Below, piece after piece: positions 61,046-64,000 of a stretch of DNA of 64,000 nt. Position 1 is the stretch's first letter. Each line of letters starts with the position of its first letter. The DNA lies in assembly GCA_913060515.1 (NCBI GenBank), contig CAJXRZ010000005.1, positions 62,001-126,000 of the forward strand. The letters are read 5' to 3'. This stretch comes from an uncultured Pseudomonadota bacterium. GTDB lineage: Bacteria > Myxococcota_A > UBA796 > CAJQPC01. The position numbers were made by a program, and so were the translations under genes. A model generated the notes under the pieces. That model was not told the DNA's origin and ran no database searches. It saw nothing but the letters and a program-made list of their open reading frames with translations.

Positions 61046-62245
61046 CTATAGCAGCCGCTGGAAAGGACCACCACCGAGCAGCGTCGTGCCCGGGCTGGCT
61101 TCCAGCCTGACGTGGACCCCTGAGGGAGCCCCGCCTTGGAAAGAGACACCTGGCAGCCAGCGTTGCGGCCCCAGGTGGATGATCGGAAGGTAAGGCCGAA
61201 GTGGGCAAGGCAAACCCGCTTGACGCATCAAGTCCACAACACGTCGCCCATTCATGCGCTCGCCTAGCTCGACGGAGCGCAAACCCACCGCCGTCGAGGC
61301 CACCACATTCCAGGGTCCCCACCTCCCCTCTTGCAGCTCGGCGGGGGCAGGTTTTGGTGGCAAGCAGTGCACTCGCCCCTTGTGCAGAACGAAGCGCCAT
61401 CCGCCGCCAATCTCCACCACACCGCGCTCCAGCGACAAGAGCTCAACGCTCAAATCGAGTAGCTTTGCGCTGAGTTCTCGACGCTCCCCGCGTTCCCGTT
61501 CCAGCAGCTGAGCCAGGGCTCTGCGCTGCAGGGCAGGCGGCGCCTCTCGCAGGGTTTCCAAGGCCAAGCCCTGCGGATCCAAGAGCCGTGAGGCCAGAGC
61601 CGAGAGCACCGCCTCATCTTGGGCCAAGTGGGCCGCGCTCCGGGCAATGCATGCCGCGCTCCCAGGACGGCGCTCTTCCAACAAAGGCATCACGCGGTGG
61701 CGCATCCAGCCTCGCGTGCCCTTTGTGTTGGAGGGGTCTTCCACCCACCAGATGCCCTTGCGCTTGGCCCATTGCTGCAGATCCGCGCGGGACTCACAGA
61801 GCAGTGGCCGAACCAGTCTTCCCGACTGGAGCGCCATTCCGGACAGGCCTCTTGCGCCAGCCCCCCGACTGAGGCGGTCCAAGACGGTCTCGGCCTGGTC
61901 GTCTTGGTGATGGGCCAGAAGAACGTGGTCGACGGGCAGATCGGCCCAAACATCCAAGCGTGCCTGCCTGGCCCTTGCCGCCATCCCGCTTCCGGGCTTG
62001 AGCCCCAGTCGACGCGTAGAGAAGGGCAGATTGAGAGCTGCGGCGGTCTGCTGCACCAGCATGACCTCGCTTGCGGACTCCTTGCGTAGGCCGTGATCCA
62101 GGCTGACCACTTCGGGCCGCAGGCCCGCGAGCGCGCACAGGTGCATGAGCACCATCGAATCCACTCCTCCTGACACCCCAATGGCCAAGCGAGGGCCCAG
62201 CGATAGCTGATCGAGGGTGTGTTGGAAGCGGGAGAGCAGACTCAC
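61046..62245 (-). CDS. tilS: tRNA(Ile)-lysidine synthase
   Basis: This 399-residue enzyme attaches lysine to C34 of the AUA-reading tRNA(Ile), changing its identity. The P-loop is AIGVSGGVDSMVLMHL (about residues 21-36). LLAHHQDDQAETVLDRLSRG and VEDPSNTKGTRGWMRHR are diagnostic TilS segments. The C-terminal domains include GERMNGRRVVDLMRQAGLPC. It starts 30 bases after the RNHCP gene and leads into ftsH. Confidence 0.93.
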   Translation of the reverse strand: MSLLSRFQHTLDQLSLGPRLAIGVSGGVDSMVLMHLCALAGLRPEVVSLDHGLRKESASEVMLVQQTAAALNLPFSTRRLGLKPGSGMAARARQARLDVWADLPVDHVLLAHHQDDQAETVLDRLSRGAGARGLSGMALQSGRLVRPLLCESRADLQQWAKRKGIWWVEDPSNTKGTRGWMRHRVMPLLEERRPGSAACIARSAAHLAQDEAVLSALASRLLDPQGLALETLREAPPALQRRALAQLLERERGERRELSAKLLDLSVELLSLERGVVEIGGGWRFVLHKGRVHCLPPKPAPAELQEGRWGPWNVVASTAVGLRSVELGERMNGRRVVDLMRQAGLPCPLRPYLPIIHLGPQRWLPGVSFQGGAPSGVHVRLEASPGTTLLGGGPFQRLL

Positions 62246-62275
62246 CCAGTGCAGGTGGGCACCGAGGCCCCAAGG

Positions 62276-62818
62276 TCAAGAAGTCGGCAGCGCACTGACC
62301 TTGGCGAGCAAGGCCGGGTCGTCCTGGGGGTGGGCCTTGTTGTTCTGTAGATGCCCGCAGTCACGGCACTGGTAGCGGATCACCCAAGCACCGCCCCGCT
62401 GCTGTGCGCCGATGGGATCCAAGATCCCTTGGCATTGGGAAGCCCGGTCCCCAGGCACCACGTCGACGTGCTGGGAGCGCAGACAGGCCGGACAGTGGTC
62501 CCGAACCGGCCGACCGCCCGCAGCCACCGCCGCTCCGCAGTGCAAGCAGTCAAAGGCTTGGTCCAGATGCCTCGGGTTCCGCCGCACTTGGGCCTGAGCT
62601 TGTCGGTCCAAGGCCCGCCGAATCAGCTTCTTGCCCGGCCAGCTCTCCGCCTGATCTGGCAGATCCGCGCCCTGCTTCCGGGCCATCTGGATCAAGGCCA
62701 GCTTGGTCCCATCAGGCTCGGCATCCAGCCACTGAGCGTGGCGCTTGAGCGCCTTTCTAGAGTCCCCGCTCTCTTGGAGTAGGGCGCGCAGAGCATCGGG
62801 GTCCGGGTCAGTGTGCAT
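62276..62818 (-). CDS. RNHCP-domain zinc-binding protein
   Basis: This 180-residue protein has a helical N-terminal half and a C-terminal zinc domain of the RNHCP type. FDCLHCG supplies the first Cys pair. RDHCPACLRSQHVDVVPGDR is the family core, where RNHCP reads RDHCP. CQGILDPIG follows, and YQCRDCGHLQNNKA gives the last Cys pair. The family function is unsettled, with links to RNA or ribosome biology suggested. The start is uncertain: ATG at 62818 is more natural in sequence, and ATG at 62833 is possible. It heads the long leftward block and is divergent from a HEAT-repeat gene. Confidence 0.78.
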   Translation of the reverse strand: MHTDPDPDALRALLQESGDSRKALKRHAQWLDAEPDGTKLALIQMARKQGADLPDQAESWPGKKLIRRALDRQAQAQVRRNPRHLDQAFDCLHCGAAVAAGGRPVRDHCPACLRSQHVDVVPGDRASQCQGILDPIGAQQRGGAWVIRYQCRDCGHLQNNKAHPQDDPALLAKVSALPTS

Positions 62819-62839
62819 CGCGCGGACTACCATAGCGGG

Positions 62840-64000
62840 ATGAACACTCTGATGCTTCTCTCCGCCCTGGCCTACTCTGCGCCTGACGCCGCCACCCTCA
62901 AGACCATCTGGAAGGTGGAGGCCGGCCGTGGCAGTCCCGCCCCCTTGATGCCCCTGCTCAAGTCCGAGGATCCTCAGACACAGGCCCGAGCGACCTTGGC
63001 CTTGGCGCGCTTGAGAGACCCGGCGAACCTGCCCAAGCTGGAGAAGCTCATCAGCTCTCCCAACCCAGGGACGGCCGAAGCTGCGGCCTTTGGCTTTGCG
63101 CTGACCCCTGGGGGCGCATCCTTTGCGCGCTCCGCTCTAAAGCAGGACCACCCTGAAGCCGTCCGTGCTCGCCTGGTTCAGGCGTTGGGGATGCAGCCTG
63201 AACAGGCCAACATCAAGCTCCTGATCACGGCACTGGACGAGGCCGCCCCCATTGCCCAGGCAGCAGCCGTTGCCCTGGGACAGCACGGCATGGCTGAGAT
63301 CAAGGGCTCGGCAAGCCCAGCGGTGATGGAAGCCCTGGCCAAACCCCTACGCGGACGCTTCTTGGAGCCTGACGTTCGGGAGGCCGCCGCCTTTGCGATT
63401 GCCCGGATCGCGCCCAAGAACCTCAGCGCCGAGCTGACCCAAGAGTGGACGGAGCGGGCTGATCACGACCGCTCGCCCACCGTTCGTGCCTTCCTGGTTC
63501 GAGGCTTGGCCCCTTCTCTGAATGAGGCCGCCCTGGGCGCACTGCTGGAAGCGGGCGCCTCGGATCCCGATCGCGGTGTTCGCATCTCCACAGCGCGTGC
63601 TCTTGGAAAGTACGGCTCCGTCCTCGATGAGCAGGCCCTGGCAAAGCTGGTCGGCGATGCCGCATGGGATGTACAGATCAGCGCCATCGAGGCCAGTGGC
63701 GCCGTAGAAGGCATCGACCACAAGGCCATGCTCACCCCCTTCTTGGAAGAGGGCGTGCCCGTCGACACCCAGGCTGCAGCGATCAGAGCCTTGGGCAAGG
63801 CTGGCGTGAACGGCCCACTTCGCCCCTTCTTGGCCAAGGACAAGCCTCTGGCTCTGCGGGTTGCGGTCGTCTCGACCCTCGAGGACCAGAAGCAGCTCCT
63901 GCGCCTCCTTGAGAAGGCCAGCGAGGCCCCCATGCGCAGCGCCATCGCGGGACGTTTGGCTGAGCTGGAGCCCGGCCCTGACGTTGCCCGCATCCTGATC
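62840..64000 (+). CDS. Secreted HEAT-repeat protein (3' part outside window)
   Basis: The frame is open from the ATG at 62840 to the window edge, giving 387 residues so far. It begins MNTLMLLSALAYSAP, a short signal peptide without positive charge. The mature protein consists of HEAT-type repeats: LLKSEDPQTQARATLALARL, VREAAAFAIARIAPKNL, TVRAFLVRGLAPSLNEAAL, DPDRGVRISTARALGKYG. These solenoids bind partners and are common in the envelope proteins of this lineage. No catalytic motif is visible, and the partner is unknown. Confidence 0.8.
   Translation, partial: MNTLMLLSALAYSAPDAATLKTIWKVEAGRGSPAPLMPLLKSEDPQTQARATLALARLRDPANLPKLEKLISSPNPGTAEAAAFGFALTPGGASFARSALKQDHPEAVRARLVQALGMQPEQANIKLLITALDEAAPIAQAAAVALGQHGMAEIKGSASPAVMEALAKPLRGRFLEPDVREAAAFAIARIAPKNLSAELTQEWTERADHDRSPTVRAFLVRGLAPSLNEAALGALLEAGASDPDRGVRISTARALGKYGSVLDEQALAKLVGDAAWDVQISAIEASGAVEGIDHKAMLTPFLEEGVPVDTQAAAIRALGKAGVNGPLRPFLAKDKPLALRVAVVSTLEDQKQLLRLLEKASEAPMRSAIAGRLAELEPGPDVARILI

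Noticed and set aside
1-64000. tRNA genes, rRNA, CRISPR arrays, transposons, toxin-antitoxin or defence islands
   Set aside because: No cloverleaf-like T-loop context outside genes, no spaced direct repeats and no transposase or defence-type protein was found.

Overview
This is a gene-dense, GC-rich bacterial chromosome segment. It has no tRNA, rRNA, CRISPR array, insertion sequence or prophage that I could find. An OmpA-family protein, many lipoproteins, MopE-type and thrombospondin type 3 calcium-binding motifs, HEAT-repeat proteins and a C-terminal tag resembling MYXO-CTERM (Gly-rich, Cys, hydrophobic helix, Arg-Arg) point to a diderm of the Myxococcota or a related deltaproteobacterial lineage. 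That assignment is inferred from gene content, not from a marker phylogeny. Almost every base is coding. The longest gaps are 1045-1286 and 15742-15956, and no gene-free stretch exceeds 300 bases.

Layout. Positions 1-3791 carry an RlmI-type rRNA methyltransferase (cut by the window edge), a glutaredoxin and, divergently, minC-minD-minE followed by a membrane-anchored protein. Positions 3778-32411 are an accessory region of short operons in both directions: an esterase, HEAT-repeat and SGNH-hydrolase proteins, two tandem MopE/leucine-rich-repeat lipoproteins, an arginase-family hydrolase, a fatty-acid-hydroxylase-like enzyme behind an operator-like palindrome, a CPBP protease, a MATE exporter, a LysM lipoprotein, a PrsW-family protease next to a small zinc-binding membrane protein, a monothiol glutaredoxin, a thioredoxin-fold lipoprotein with an apparent frameshift in a G7 tract, a short UvrA paralogue, a diguanylate cyclase, a TerB-like/acyl-CoA oxidase fusion, an exported YyaL/SSP411-like protein, an OmpA protein and the thrombospondin-repeat protein.

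Positions 30705-40911 form one tight leftward operon: LapA-like protein, DsbA-fold lipoprotein without cysteines at its active site, rsmB, mutS, xerD, asd, a GT-C-like membrane protein and an envelope protein of unknown role. A 15-bp perfect hairpin at 40984-41017 separates it from a second leftward block at 41064-62818. That block holds RNHCP protein, tilS, ftsH, folP, cdaA, cdaR, glmM, tsaE, a ComEA-like protein, a cysteine desulfurase, mnmA, rnc, era, der, mutL, miaA, a small lipoprotein, accA, aroA, cmk and rpsA. Most junctions overlap by 1-13 bases, so translation is probably coupled. A secreted HEAT-repeat protein starts at 62840 and runs off the window.

How the genes fit together. The leftward blocks are housekeeping: tRNA modification and sulfur supply (nifS-like, mnmA, miaA, tilS, tsaE), ribosome assembly (era, der, rnc, rpsA, rsmB), cell-wall precursor and c-di-AMP synthesis (glmM, cdaA, cdaR), mismatch repair (mutS, mutL), and lipid, amino-acid and folate precursors (accA, aroA, asd, folP). 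The accessory region is mostly envelope biology. Many of its exported proteins carry very short signal peptides with no positive charge. Two are thioredoxin-fold lipoproteins that have lost the CxxC pair and gained a cysteine-rich N-terminal segment. I found no single multi-gene system that I can call new. The most distinctive features are these exported protein architectures, the G7 frameshift and the PrsW/zinc-membrane-protein pair.
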